DNA of 64,000 nt from the NCBI GenBank assembly GCA_003439945.1, contig QVRM01000977.1:1-64000 (forward strand), written 5' to 3'. Shown one piece after another: positions 34,095-44,429 of the stretch. The stretch's first letter is position 1. Every line of letters begins with the position of its first letter. The DNA is from Dermanyssus gallinae (lineage: Eukaryota; Arthropoda; Arachnida; Mesostigmata; Dermanyssidae). The position numbers and the translations under genes are program-made. The notes under the pieces are model-generated. The model was not told the DNA's origin, did not search any database, and saw only the letters and a program-made list of their open reading frames with translations.

Positions 34095-34188
34095 ATATAT
34101 ATATATATATATATATATGGCAACGACCCGTTTCGAACGAGCCGCCTAAGCCACCGCCGCTACCAAATATATATATATATATATATAT
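34045..34188. repeat. 72-bp tandem duplication of SINE head plus (TA)n
   Basis: 34045-34116 and 34117-34188 carry the same sequence, starting ATGGCAACGACCCG and ending in a (TA)n array. Copies look identical outside the TA length, so the duplication is recent. The second array continues into the mariner at 34194. Confidence 0.9.
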
Positions 34189-34193
34189 ATATA

Positions 34194-35476
34194 CAGGTAG
34201 TTCAATAAGTTCTTAGAATAAAAACCGAGAATTTTCCAAATCATGTTTTTAAATTTTTCTTATTCGATATACTCCCCGAGAAGCTCAATACACTTTTCCC
34301 ACCGAGATTTCAGAGCTTTCATACCTCTTGAGTAGAATTCCGCGTCTTTAGACTGAAAATAGGCATTGACAGCAGCCTTAACCTCTTCGTTGCTGAAAAA
34401 ACGCTTTCCACCGAGACTATTCTTCAAATGTCCGAAGAGGAAATAATCAGAGGGGGCCAGGTCTGGAGAATAGGAGGGTTGGTCAATAAGTTCGAACCTC
34501 AGTTGGGCCAGTTTTGCCGATGCTTGCCGGGACTTGTGTGCAGGAGCATTGCCCTGGTGAAACGGGACAACCTTCTTCTGCAAAGCGGGCCGTTTCACGA
34601 TGAGTTCTTGCTAACGGCAGTCCAACAGTCTTGCATAATATTCGCCTGTGATCGTTTTACAGCTCTCAAGGTAGTCGACCAGCATTATTTTACGTTGGTC
34701 TTAAAAAACTGTAGTTATCACCTTTTCGGTCAATGCCGTTATCCGCACCCTCTTCGGAGGTCCATCATCAGGTGCACACCATTGGCAAGATGCTTCTTGG
34801 GTCTCGGGAGTGTAGTGATGAACCCGGCTTTCATCGACGGTCATGAATCTGCACCAAAAATCCGACAGATTGTTCGACATCTTGGCCAAATTTCGCTGTA
34901 AAGCCAAAACAGGCGCGTCTTTTTGGCCTTGGTTGAGCAAATGCGGCAGCCATTTTGCTCTAAGCTCTTTCATCTTCAAGTTTTCGTGTAGGATAAAATG
35001 CACACTGCCTAAACTAATGCCTCCGCTATTTCCTTAATGTTCATTCGCTTCTCTGTGCCAAGAATTTTTCGCATTTTCTCTACGTTTTCCTCATCAGTTG
35101 CCGTTTTTTGGCCTCCTGGACGTAGTTCATCCTCGGTGCTCCTGCGACCTCTTTTTAACACATTAATTCAGTTGGAAACAGTGGCAAAACATGGCGCAGA
35201 GCCACTGTACGTCTCGTCTAACTCAATTTTTACTTGGGTCACATTCCAACCTTTGAAATAAAAATGCTTGATAACCACTCGAAACTCTTTTTTCTCCATT
35301 TTTAAAAATCACGCCGATACGTTGCACGGGAAAAGCCATCAAACGAAATCGCAACGGCCAATCACCATAATATATTGAGTGCTAGCAGTCGAAAAGTTGC
35401 AGTTCCTATTAGCGGTGAAAGCGTGCCAAAATTCGAATTCTAAAAAGCTCATTCTAAGAACTTATTGAACTACCTG
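34194..35476 (-). mobile_element. Mariner (DD34D), perfect 26-bp inverted repeats
   Basis: Positions 34194-34219 (starting CAGGTAGTTCAATAAG) and the reverse complement of 35451-35476 are identical. TA pairs flank both ends (34192-34193 and 35477-35478). The left end lies in a (TA)n array. At 1,283 bp the element is full length and carries a minus-strand transposase relic. Confidence 0.95.
34254..35330 (-). pseudogene. Mariner transposase with lost catalytic Asp
   Basis: Minus-strand pieces include the helix-turn-helix-to-catalytic linker (LRAKWLPHLLNQGQKD), a first Asp motif (MTVDESRVHHYTPET), a block HQGNAPAHKS and a third motif YSPDLAPSDYFLFGHLK, then the end KSRWEKCIELLGEYIE. The second motif in active relatives reads HxDNAPAH; here the Asp is Gly (GGC, near 34547). 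Spacing from this residue to the third Asp is 34. Frameshifts split the frame near 34700 and upstream of 35003. The enzyme would be inactive even if the frame were continuous. Confidence 0.9.
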
Positions 35477-35632
35477 TATATAAGTTTGTGTGTGCATAAT
35501 ATTGTGATTACATTTGACAGATGCAGGTGCTACAACGATAGGTATTTTTAATGAAATATGACTTTGACATAAATTGTGACAGATTGCCTGTAAAAGAGCA
35601 TGTCAATAAAACAATCTGATGACGATGATGAT

Positions 35633-35723
35633 GATTTGGCGCCATGTTTATACTTTGCTTCGCCATTGTAGTCAACCGACGCTGTTCATGCCCGCGCTGT
35701 TTAACGGACGCTGCTATCCTGCA
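35633..35723 (-). mobile_element. Partial LTR, same family as 36775-37037
   Basis: Plus-strand blocks GGCGCCATGT, CAACCGACGCTGT and TTAACGGACGCTGCTAT match the 5' part of the solo LTR, in the same orientation. The promoter half is missing. Confidence 0.6.
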
Positions 35724-36159
35724 GTATTCTCCACGATAAGAGGTAAAAGCCTACGTTCGCAGTTTGTCAAGCTCTCTGCTACAATCCGCAAAGCAATATA
35801 GTTTTAAAAAGGCGCGCAAGTTTAAGATTAGTGGTCTGTAATATATAGTTATCGTTCATCAGGTAGATTAATCCATATTATGTATTACACGTTTCGGTAG
35901 TTTCGATTCAAATATGTAAACCGGTGACAGTTAGGCACGTTATGTTACTTACCGTTGCGTTTTCAATAGTCGACGAGAGGCATCACCAAAAAAACGCAAT
36001 TTTTTTACGGCGGCACCGTCCTAGGTAGGGGAAATGTACGAAGTACATATTTACCGTAAATGCATGCTCTTGTGGACATGATACGCAGTTTTTCTAAACT
36101 ATACGAGCCCGCGGCGGGTGCTCCATGGGTATGACAATGTAATAATTCACGTCTTTTCC

Positions 36160-36212
36160 AGGCTGGCTCTCAGACAACGTTTAACGTCCACGGAATTGCA
36201 AGGCATACGCGA
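36160..36212 (-). mobile_element. SINE-A 3' body fragment
   Basis: GGCTCTCAGACAACGTTTAACGTCCACGGAA resembles, across two shared blocks (CTCAG..AA and TTTAACGTCCACGGAA), the 3' body of family A at 53310-53345. No head is present. Confidence 0.45.
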
Positions 36213-36429
36213 ATGCGCCGCGCTGCCGTTCTCGATGACAATATACGCCACATGTGCTAACAATGTAATTGCATACATTTCTAGGATAAAATGACTAGGT
36301 ATTATAATACACTATTATACTAGACTACATTGTGTAAGCAATGTGCGTCATAACAACATAATGGTTTAACTAAAATTTACTTAAATTTGCATGCGTACGT
36401 ACTACACTAGAAATGTAAGTACATCGCAT

Positions 36430-36774
36430 CATGAAATTAGTGTTTGAAAACCTTTCTCGTGTATCCATCTTGGCATACGCCGAGCAAACATATTGTTTTG
36501 GTGTTCAGTGCGAGCGACTGCCTTCAGGTAGACGAAGCACCGACTCTCTAGAGAATCTGGACTAACGCTAAAGAACTTGTATGTTAGAATTGCTCGTTGC
36601 GACTGAAATAATAATCGCACGCTCTGACTAGGTGGTAGTTCTATTTTCGGCATACCAGCGCCCAACACCATTCACAGCTTGTTAAAGTACTTGTTACTAT
36701 GCGATCATTTTCGTTTTCAAGTTTGCAGTACAATTAGAGATCGTCTGCGGAATCTGCTAAACCTATAAGGTATA
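36430..36774 (-). pseudogene. CR1/jockey-like RT relic, 3' part with ADDL
   Basis: On the minus strand just beyond the solo LTR a frame reads ADSADDL, a stop, LYCKLENENDR and then ECW-type sequence, matching the Y-A-D-D catalytic block of non-LTR reverse transcriptases and what follows it. It continues the relic at 37038-37620. Confidence 0.55.
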
Positions 36775-37037
36775 TGTAGTGTCCACCATGACTTCGCCAT
36801 TCTCTCTCTCCAGCAACACACGTCCTCTGCCTGGCTCGCACCAACGACGACTGACTCATTTATTCTCATACCTCCATATATACTCACAGATTGCCCGCGC
36901 ATTTAGTGACTTCCCGCGTCTTCGCTAGTAGAGTGGCAGCATCTTCTATTTGACGCCATGTATTTAGCTTGCTTCGGCATTGCCGCCAACCGACGCTGTC
37001 TATGGCCGCGCTGCTTAACGGACACTGCTATACTACA
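36775..37037 (-). mobile_element. Solo LTR with 5-bp target duplication
   Basis: On the minus strand the element begins TGTAGTATAGCAG and ends GGACACTACA, so its ends form the inverted hexamer TGTAGT/ACTACA. It is flanked by GTATA on both sides (36770-36774 and 37038-37042). Inside are GAGTATATATGG (a TATA-like box) and, about 15 bases on, AATAAA, the usual U3-R layout. Related copies lie at 63080-63306 (plus) and 35633-35723 (minus). Size and duplication length fit a Ty3/gypsy- or BEL-type solo LTR. It interrupts a reverse transcriptase relic. Confidence 0.88.
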
Positions 37038-37620
37038 GTATATATAGACCAATATTAAGTACAAATATTGTATATAACGAAGCAGATGCATAGGCACCTT
37101 GAGGAACCCCTGACGGTACAGTGACTGGGACCACAGTCCGTGATATCATGTACACCAATGTTCTCTGTTTTGCTATGTATCAAACTATGATACGATGATT
37201 GATGAGCACTAAAGCCGTGTTGAGCGAAATCGAGCAGCTTGTTTTATACAAAAGAGATCATTTGTCTAAGATGCAGCATGCAATAGAGCACTGCGATACA
37301 AGTTTCCCACATATGTTTTTCACCCCTTCTTCTGGATGTAGATTACAGTACTTTGCTTGAACATAGCAGGAAAGAAACCATCAATGATCTCTTAAAGATC
37401 AGCTTGAGTAGCTCAGAGAGAAAGGGAGAAGCGGCGAACTTTTCGTAGAAAACAGGCTGTTTCTCATCTGGGGTAACATTCAATCCGGCTTCGTGAGTAA
37501 ATTGTAGATCTTCAGATGCTTCAGAAAACACTACTGGCGAGTTCAACTGGTCGAGCGGTGAGGATTGAGACGGATGCCTGTTACATGTGAAGAACCGCTG
37601 ACAGGTTTGTCGCAAGCAGG
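37038..37620 (-). pseudogene. CR1/jockey-like RT relic, 5' part
   Basis: Minus-strand frames give LSELLKLIFKRSLMVSF (RT block 2 region), LLDFAQHGFSAHQSS (the AQHGF block) and, in another frame, SGVPQGAYASASLYTIF (the GVPQG block). Their order is that of a non-LTR reverse transcriptase. The YADD block follows on the other side of the solo LTR. The N-terminus and endonuclease are absent. Confidence 0.65.
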
Positions 37621-37741
37621 ATCACTATATAGAGATATGAACTGATTTGCTAAAAGGTTATCTTTTTTTTAAGGCATTTATGACGCGTGTAGAGCCGGAT
37701 TTAATCACGGGAAACAACTCTGTATATCTTAGTCGATATTT

Positions 37742-37906
37742 TTTTTTTTTTACAGGGGCCAGGAACAAAAATGCATAACGCACACCCTTTGGTCTGGGTA
37801 GTGTGGGACTCTCAAACCCACTAAAAACCTGGTGACCCCCTAACCTACATGACCGGGATACTTGTGGTATTACTTCAGTGCATGTAGGCAGCCGGTAGTC
37901 TGGCTC
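37742..37906 (-). promoter_or_regulatory. R1 3' UTR with conserved hairpin and poly(A)
   Basis: On the minus strand TTTTTAGTGGGTTTGAGAG, then TCCCACACTACCC, forms a GUGGG/CCCAC stem with a 9-base loop about 95 bases past the ORF2 stop, and a poly(A) lies further on. The same hairpin is found in truncated copies at 11790, 26130, 32205, 45250 and 57190. It may be the site by which the RT recognises its own RNA. Confidence 0.6.
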
Positions 37907-40900
37907 TCAATCTTCAGCCTGGCGGCGCTCTATGCGTTGCCGCCTCTCTTCCGTCAGCTTTATCTTCTCTCTCATAACAGTCTCCACAAAATCAGAGCCC
38001 GCCTCCCAACTTTTTTTCGAGCTGAGCATCCCTGAGAGTAGGTCTCTCGTCGTATTGCACTGCACGTCTAGCCGTGAGCGGGTTGTCTGTCTCGTGATCT
38101 CAAGAGCTCTGCATGCAAAAAGCGTGTGATCCACGTCGTCGGTCTCGCCGGCATCGCACAAGACACATATGTCTACCTCAGTCTTTCCAATCTTCACCAT
38201 GTAGGTCTGGAAGCTGCCATGACCGGTGAGAACTTGGGTTAGGTAGTACGTCGTCTCCGCGTACTCGCATCGGTACCATTTGATGAGATCTGGGATTATT
38301 GACCTCGTCCACGACCCTGGTGCATCTCGTTTAGCCCCAGTCCACTCAGCCTCCCAGCTTTCCAGAGTCTTTATTCTTGCATCTTCTTTTCTAAGTGTCT
38401 GGTCCCGGTATAAGAGGATATTCTCCTCTATCCGTTTTGGCCAAGGTATCATGCGGGTAATTACCAGCACAGCGTCTGTAGACACCGTCCTGTACGCTCT
38501 GGCGACCCTGATGGCCAGCACTCTCTGCGCCTTCCTTAGCTTTTTCGTATTCTTCTTGGTCTTCAGTGCAGCTGGTCCCCACACTGCTGACCCGTAGAGC
38601 AGAATTGAATCAGCGACTGATGCTAGAAGACGGCGCTTTTTCTCCGAGGGCCCTCTTGTTCTTGGCATTAATCTGGCGAGCTTGCCCGCAACCTGATGCG
38701 TTTTGGCCGTTGCATAATCAATGTGGGCTGTACAGCTTAAGTTTCTGTCGAGCATAACACCCAGGTATTTGACCTGCTTGTGTATTTGGATCATGTGACC
38801 ATCCACACGGATATCCAGCTCCCGGCAATGCTTTCTGCCAATAAGCAAAACCGCCTCGCTCTTGTCCGGTGCCAGCATCAGGTGGTGCGACTTCATCCAC
38901 CGGCTAACCCCATCTAAGGCGTCATTTGCTCGGTCCTCCAACAGCTCCGCATCCCTTGCGGTGACTAAGATTGCCAGGTCGTCGGCATAGGCGACGAACT
39001 CAACACCGCGAGGCCTGCTTATCTCTAGCACGCCGTCGTACGCTAAGTTCCATAGCGTAGGTCCTAGCACGGAGCCTTGTGGTACACCTGCAGTCATCGC
39101 GTATTCCCTGCCGTCGTAGCTCACACTTCGTTTGGCCAGATACGACGCTATCATACGCCGAATGTACGCTGGTACTCCCTTTTTCTCCACCGCATTCAGA
39201 ATCACCCTCCAATTTGCGCTGTTAAACGCATTCTTTACATCCAGCAATATCAGGAGGCATAGATTACGAACTCTGGGGCTCTTCTGTCTCTCCTCTTCGG
39301 CCTTAGCGAGTATCTTGCTAATGGGCTGGAATGTGGACTTTCCTTTACGAAACCCGTACTGATCCTCTGAGAGCGAGATTTGCTTTTCCTTGATTGCGTC
39401 ATTGAGCCTGCTCGCGAGTATTGACTCCACGGCCTTGGCAACTGTGTCAAGAAGACAGATGGGCCTGTAGGCTGAGGCCGAGCATGGCTCCTTCCCCGGC
39501 TTTGGGATAAGAGCCAGGCGGGCCTTCTTCCATTCTTCTGGAAACCGTCCCTCTCTTAGGAGTGCGTCTACGACCGTTTTAAAGGCCGATGGGCACTCCT
39601 TCATTAGACATTTGATCGCTTCCGGGGGTATGCCGTCGGGTCCTGGAGCCGTGCCCTCTGACATCCTTTCAGCCGCTCGCTGGACCCCCTCGAGCGTTAC
39701 AGGGGGAATATCCTCCTCATTCCCCGTAATAGGGTCTCTGCCTTCCTCCGTCTGCACCGAAAAAAGGTGAGCCACAATGGCTTCTACAAGATCAGGTGGG
39801 ATCGTTAGAGCTCTCTTGCCCAGTTTGTCCATCACAATTTTGTAGGGCTTTCCCTACACGTCCTGCTCGATCTCCTTGATCAGTTGGTTCCAGCACCGAA
39901 GCTTACTCTTTCTGATGGTGGTCTTCAGGTTCACGCGTGTTGCCTTGTATTCGGACCAGCGATCATCTGCTTTATCCCGCCACTCCTGCTCAGACGATTC
40001 CGTTCTCGCCTTTTTGGCCTTCCCACGGGCCCTAGTGTATCGGCGCCGGGCTCCAATGCACTCTCTCCGTGCAGCGGCCACCTCGGGGGACCACCAGTAC
40101 TTTGGTGCCGGCATTGCCTTCTCACATGCTTTACGGAGGATTTTGCCTAAGCTTTTATCGTTGAAGGTGTCCTCCAGTTCGTTACAGCCCCGAACTATCT
40201 CCTCCTTGAGCTTCTCCTTCCTCATCCTGCGAGCCGACCATCTGGGCCTGTGGCATCTAGCGGCAGGCACCGTGCTTTTGAGTGATCCGTCGTTTGTCAC
40301 CGTGTATGTAATATATCGGTGGTCACTAAGGTTCTCTTCGTGTTCGAGGACATCCCAGTTCACTACTCTGTAGGGTGTGTTCGCGGCGCTGATCGTCAGG
40401 TCTATAAAGGCTTTCTGATCTCTGCGGGCGAACGTCGCGGCCGCTTTTGGGTTGTTCATAACCAGAAGGTTCCGTTCGGCCAACCATTCCATCAGGGACT
40501 GTCCCCGAAAGTTGGTGCGCCTACTACCCCAAAGCACAGACGCCGCGTTGAAGTCTCCCGTGATAATCTGGGCCTGATGATCCTGCGTTCTGACGCTGAC
40601 GTCCAGTGCCTCAAGGTATTCTGCAAATTCCTCTTGGCTTCTGTTGGGGGAGAAGTAGCAGCTATAGAATACTGCGCCCCCATCGATCTGTATCCAGGTG
40701 AACCCCTTTCCCTGGCCCCTGTCCCGGATTGCGATGTCTTTTCGACGGTTTGTCCACCAGATCGCGGTGTCCGTTCTTTCGTCTACTATCCATACACTTT
40801 TGTCCGCTGCCTTTGCCAGGGCCTCGTTTGGCTCTGATAAGAGACATAGGTCAACTCCCAACCGGTCTACTGCTGCCGCAAGAAGGTCATGTGCGGCCCT

Positions 40901-40939
40901 GCATCTATTAAGATTAACCTGCAAGACCTTAATTTTCAT
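37907..40939 (-). pseudogene. R1 ORF2: endonuclease + reverse transcriptase, one UAG
   Basis: ORF2 makes the nicking endonuclease and the RT that carry out target-primed reverse transcription. The start ATG at 40939 overlaps the last 11 bases of ORF1 in another frame. The apurinic-like endonuclease (about residues 1-230) begins MKIKVLQVNLNRCRAAHD and holds LLSEPNE, TGDFNAASVLWGS and SDHRYITY. An in-frame TAG at 39856-39854 (codon 362) interrupts a linker; the downstream frame resumes at once with GKPYKIVMDKLGKR. The RT (about residues 390-720) shows APGPDGIPPEA, YRPICLLDTVAK, QYGFRKGKST, GVPQGSVLGP and FVAYADDLAILV. The C-terminal zinc motif is CVLCDAGETDDVDHTLFAC. Total is 1,011 codons, as usual for R1. 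No other stop or shift was seen. Confidence 0.92.
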
Positions 40940-43100
40940 AGCTTGTCGAGATTTCCTGATCCGTTCTTGCCGCCATAGCTGCATCTGCCGTTGCATTTCT
41001 GGCTAAGGTGGGAAACTTCGTCGTGTGTCTCCTACTTGGTCTCTTCCAACCACTTTCCTCCGTTTCGTGGTTTGCCCTAGTCTCCTCTATTGTCGGGCAA
41101 CTGGCACTCTTCTGCGGTCCCTCTTGTCGGAGTAGTAGACCTATCTTCTTCCTTCGCAGATCGTCCACCCCTTTTCTGTAGGCAGGACATGCCATTGAGT
41201 TCGCTGAGTGCCCTGCCACAGAGCATACGTAGCACTTTCTGATCTCAGCAGTGCAATTTCTCGCTAGATGTCCAGTGGCTCCGCAGCGATAGCATCTGCG
41301 GTCTTGAGGCATTTCTTCAGCACAATCCTTTGCCGTATGGCCCATCCCCTGGCATCTCGTGCAGCATGGGAGATCGATCCGTTCGGTCACCCGGCAGGTT
41401 GACCAACCCACATTAAGTCGTCCTCTCTTCAGTAGGGCCTCGCCGATCCTTCTACTTATGACCAGGGCAGAGATCCAGCCTCCATTTGCCGCTTTGCGTG
41501 GGACCTCTGCTGTTACCTCGCCCTCCTCCTGGACCTGGTTTTTGACGGCTTGCTCCAGTTCCTCCTTAGAAGTGCCCTGTTCAAGGCCGTGGAGGATCAG
41601 CTTCATTTGTGCGTCCCTTTGCCAGTTTTCGACACTAACGTTCGATGAGACCTTTAGCTGATTTGCGAATTTTTCGCACCCCCCGGCCTCTCTTTCTCGT
41701 ACTTTGAGCCGGATGTCTCCGTTAGCAGCTCCCTCGACCTGTACTCCGAATTGGTCCGGGCAGACTTTGGTTTGCAGTTCTTTAAGGATGTCGGCGTAGG
41801 AGCCGCCTCCCGTTCGGACCACCACTGTGTTCGTTCTGGTGGTTCTGTGCGTGCTTTTGACGCTTTCTTTCTTTCTCTCTCCTTTTTTCTGGCCTTTCTT
41901 GAGGCAGAAATCTACTGAAGCGGCGAGTTGTCCTCCCCAACATGCCTCTGCGGCCTTTCGGGCTATTACCGTGTCCAGGTCTTTCGGGAAGTGGACCGCT
42001 ATCGGGCGTCTCTTCTGGCTCGTTTGACCGGCGTCTCGCTCCTGCGGCCCTGCGTCTTGTTCAGCTCGCTGCAGATGCGTGGTCATTTGTCGGAAGAGCC
42101 TTACGACGCTTTTGACCTCAACTTCTCCTTCCTCTAGTTTTCCGACCACGAGAGTTCTAGTGATCTCTGGTAATTCCTCTGCGGCGGAATCTCCGTCTTC
42201 CGGTACCATTTCCGCACGGGTTCGAAATACTGCCACGTTTCCAGGGTTGACGACCTTTACTCGGGTTACCGCCGGGAATTGCGGCGTCAAGCGAGCAAGG
42301 AGTTCTGAGTCTTTGGCCGACCCTTCGCGTATGACCACCGCCCTTACTTCTCTTTCTGTCAAAATGCTACCGTGAACATTCTTTGTCATGCTATAGAATC
42401 GTATAGGCCAATTCTCTTTGACCAGCGTGACCACCTCCTCCTCACTCGTTGCCTCGTTCATGCGCCTGTGCAGCTCTGCTGCGCGCTGATCCTCTTTCTC
42501 TTTCCTAATCTCCTCGGCGCTGATCTCCGTCTTACATCTGTTGCAGATTTGCGGATCTCCAGATGCCTTTGTGACTAGGGTCGCCTCTGAAGCATCTGCT
42601 GGCTGGAGCTCCATCGCCAGCTTTAAAGTCTCTTTTAGCTTACTTCGCAGCTCTGCCAGTTCGATACGGCCATCTTCATGCAGTCTCCTGGCAGCCCTGT
42701 GGAGCTTCTCTGAAACCCTTTTGATGTCAGTTTGGGTCTTGGTGTGCTTCACGGTAAGTGCTTCCAATTCGGACGCACTTTCTAGTAGTGCTTCAATCAT
42801 GGAGTCCAGTCTATAAGTTGCTTCGGTCGCCTTTTTCACTTCCTTGTGGCCGGTTTCGTCGGGCTTCTCTGAAGCGTCCTGGATCATTCGCTCAGCTCCA
42901 GCTCCTGCCGTTTCTTGATCAATGGGGATCCTAGTCGTGGCCACCGAGCCAGTCTCCAGTCCGCCGCAAGTCTCTTCTATCTGAACTCCCGTTGGGCCAG
43001 CATCCGGGGCTCTTGTTAAGGCCTTTCCTTGGGGAGGATTTTCTCCGTCCATACAGGCCGTAATGGAATCTTCGTCCATGGTCAGGTTACGCTCATTCAC
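40929..43100 (-). CDS. R1 ORF1: gag-like protein with three CCHC knuckles
   Basis: A 723-codon uninterrupted frame. ORF1 proteins of this clade coat element RNA and help bring the particle to its target. The N-terminal half is charged and partly coiled coil (around residues 90-180, RVSEKLHRAARRLHEDG). Near residues 580-640 three knuckles occur: CTRCQGMGHTAKDC, CYRCGATGHLARNC and CYVCSVAGHSANSMAC, the last with altered spacing. An ATG at 43079 (MDEDSI) is an alternative start. The last 11 bases (ATGAAAATTAA) overlap the ORF2 start, so ORF2 is probably translated by reinitiation or coupling. Intactness implies recent activity. Confidence 0.9.
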   Translation of the reverse strand: MNERNLTMDEDSITACMDGENPPQGKALTRAPDAGPTGVQIEETCGGLETGSVATTRIPIDQETAGAGAERMIQDASEKPDETGHKEVKKATEATYRLDSMIEALLESASELEALTVKHTKTQTDIKRVSEKLHRAARRLHEDGRIELAELRSKLKETLKLAMELQPADASEATLVTKASGDPQICNRCKTEISAEEIRKEKEDQRAAELHRRMNEATSEEEVVTLVKENWPIRFYSMTKNVHGSILTEREVRAVVIREGSAKDSELLARLTPQFPAVTRVKVVNPGNVAVFRTRAEMVPEDGDSAAEELPEITRTLVVGKLEEGEVEVKSVVRLFRQMTTHLQRAEQDAGPQERDAGQTSQKRRPIAVHFPKDLDTVIARKAAEACWGGQLAASVDFCLKKGQKKGERKKESVKSTHRTTRTNTVVVRTGGGSYADILKELQTKVCPDQFGVQVEGAANGDIRLKVREREAGGCEKFANQLKVSSNVSVENWQRDAQMKLILHGLEQGTSKEELEQAVKNQVQEEGEVTAEVPRKAANGGWISALVISRRIGEALLKRGRLNVGWSTCRVTERIDLPCCTRCQGMGHTAKDCAEEMPQDRRCYRCGATGHLARNCTAEIRKCYVCSVAGHSANSMACPAYRKGVDDLRRKKIGLLLRQEGPQKSASCPTIEETRANHETEESGWKRPSRRHTTKFPTLARNATADAAMAARTDQEISTSYEN

Positions 43101-43130
43101 TCCTTAGCCCCTTGTCCGGGCGTAGGTTGC

Positions 43131-44124
43131 CTGGTAGGCAGCAGCGGTGAGTTTTCTCCACCTGTGTCTTATATAAACCTATATCGGTACTGAAGCACTA
43201 TCACGCATACATATACACATATAAATACACACTGTTCGGTGCAATACTACCACATATAGTGTACTGCGTTTATAGACTGTGTGATACAATATTGCGATAT
43301 ATAATGAGCCATATATAATACACAATATCTACACGCCAGTCTGTATATATATATATACAGAGCGTGGTACAGTAATTTGCTTTTTTGCTATCTATCTGTA
43401 CCCACGCCAGACACTTTTAAATAATGCAGTGTTACCCTGCGTTAGTTGAGCTGCCGTTAGAATTCAAATTTGAATGCTCGGCGGACCGCTCGGAGCCTTC
43501 CGACCGCTGCGCGGGTGGTTTCGTTTTGCTTCAGCCTGCCGAGAAGGACTTGTTTGAACTTCACAGCAGCCTGGCTCCTTACCGCTTCGTCGCACGGTCA
43601 CGCACAATACACCAAAATGGTCACTGAGTTTCACGCATCACTACGGTATGTCACTCTCTAGGTTTACCTGCCTGTATACACACGAGCAAGCAAAACCTCT
43701 CGGAGCTCCGTAGGCACACGTCCGCACTCTTTGGCGCCAAACCAGCTTCTTGTCGATAGTTGGTATAGCCAAAAAAAGCGCATTACCTTTGAGGTCAGTT
43801 TTAAGCTCAGTTAGTTACATACGCCGTTTTCTTTCAGTTTTTGATACGGTGAGCACACGGAACAAACTTAAAGGGATTAATCTGCAATGCGGCTTTCTAA
43901 GCGTGCGATGTAGTCCAGAATTTTTCATCTAAGCCGAGACGCGTCGAACAATGATCGTGCGTGGCTATTGAGTGACAATAGCAACTGACAAATGTTGAGT
44001 TCATGTCATTCATACACCCACATGTGTAAAGGAAGTGGATCAATCAATTGCGTCGAAGTATGCTAGTCTTTATGTTTGTAGTCAAGCTACTCCGGACAAA
44101 TGGTTTCCCCACAAAAACAACTAC
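43131..44124. other. AT-rich flank of the R1 element
   Basis: The first ~60 bases may include the R1 5' end. Beyond that are TA-rich runs (near 43346-43361) and no recognised feature. Confidence 0.35.
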
Positions 44125-44265
44125 AACCGAGAAGTTACCATATACGTTCGTTAATCGTACGTTTCCCAACGTAGTTGCGCTCCGATATATACCCACATTT
44201 GGATAATAAGGTTGTTTATATATTTGTGTATACACAAGCATGTCATAATGCAAAATGTCGCGCTA
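44125..44265 (+). repeat. Dispersed repeat, inverted copy at 46190-46345
   Basis: Blocks TTGCGCTCCGATATATAC, GATAATAAGGTT and TGTGTATACAC(A/C)AGCATG are shared with the reverse complement of 46190-46345. The two copies flank the gypsy relic in opposite orientations. Confidence 0.75.
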
Positions 44266-44290
44266 TATATATATATATATATATATATAA
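44264..44290. repeat. (TA)n microsatellite
   Basis: Short TA array adjoining the dispersed repeat. Confidence 0.9.
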
Positions 44291-44429
44291 ATATATTATA
44301 CTCCTTCGCTTCGTCACCCCCACCCCCCTCCTCTGGACTGCGGTGGTGATGGTGCGTCGTGAGTCAACTGGGTACCGGATTGTAGAGGTCGTCGTGTTGC
44401 TGGGTGCATTGTCATTGTCATTTGGTACT

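Larger units (their letters stand above)
37742..43130 (-). mobile_element. R1-clade non-LTR retrotransposon, near full length
   Basis: The minus-strand element has a 5' leader, ORF1 (43100-40929), ORF2 (40939-37907, with one stop) and a 3' UTR ending CCCCTGT followed by a run of A (plus-strand T-run 37740-37752). It is about 5.4 kb. R1 relatives insert by nicking a chosen target and copying RNA there. Canonical R1 sits in 28S rRNA genes, but no rDNA flanks this copy, so this lineage uses another site or inserts at random. I could not identify a target duplication or the exact 5' end. Confidence 0.92.

Noticed and set aside
37932..43100. Many plus-strand open frames opposite the R1 element
   Set aside because: They are antisense shadows of ORF1 and ORF2.
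37742..43130. rDNA-inserted R1
   Set aside because: No 28S-like sequence is visible on either side.
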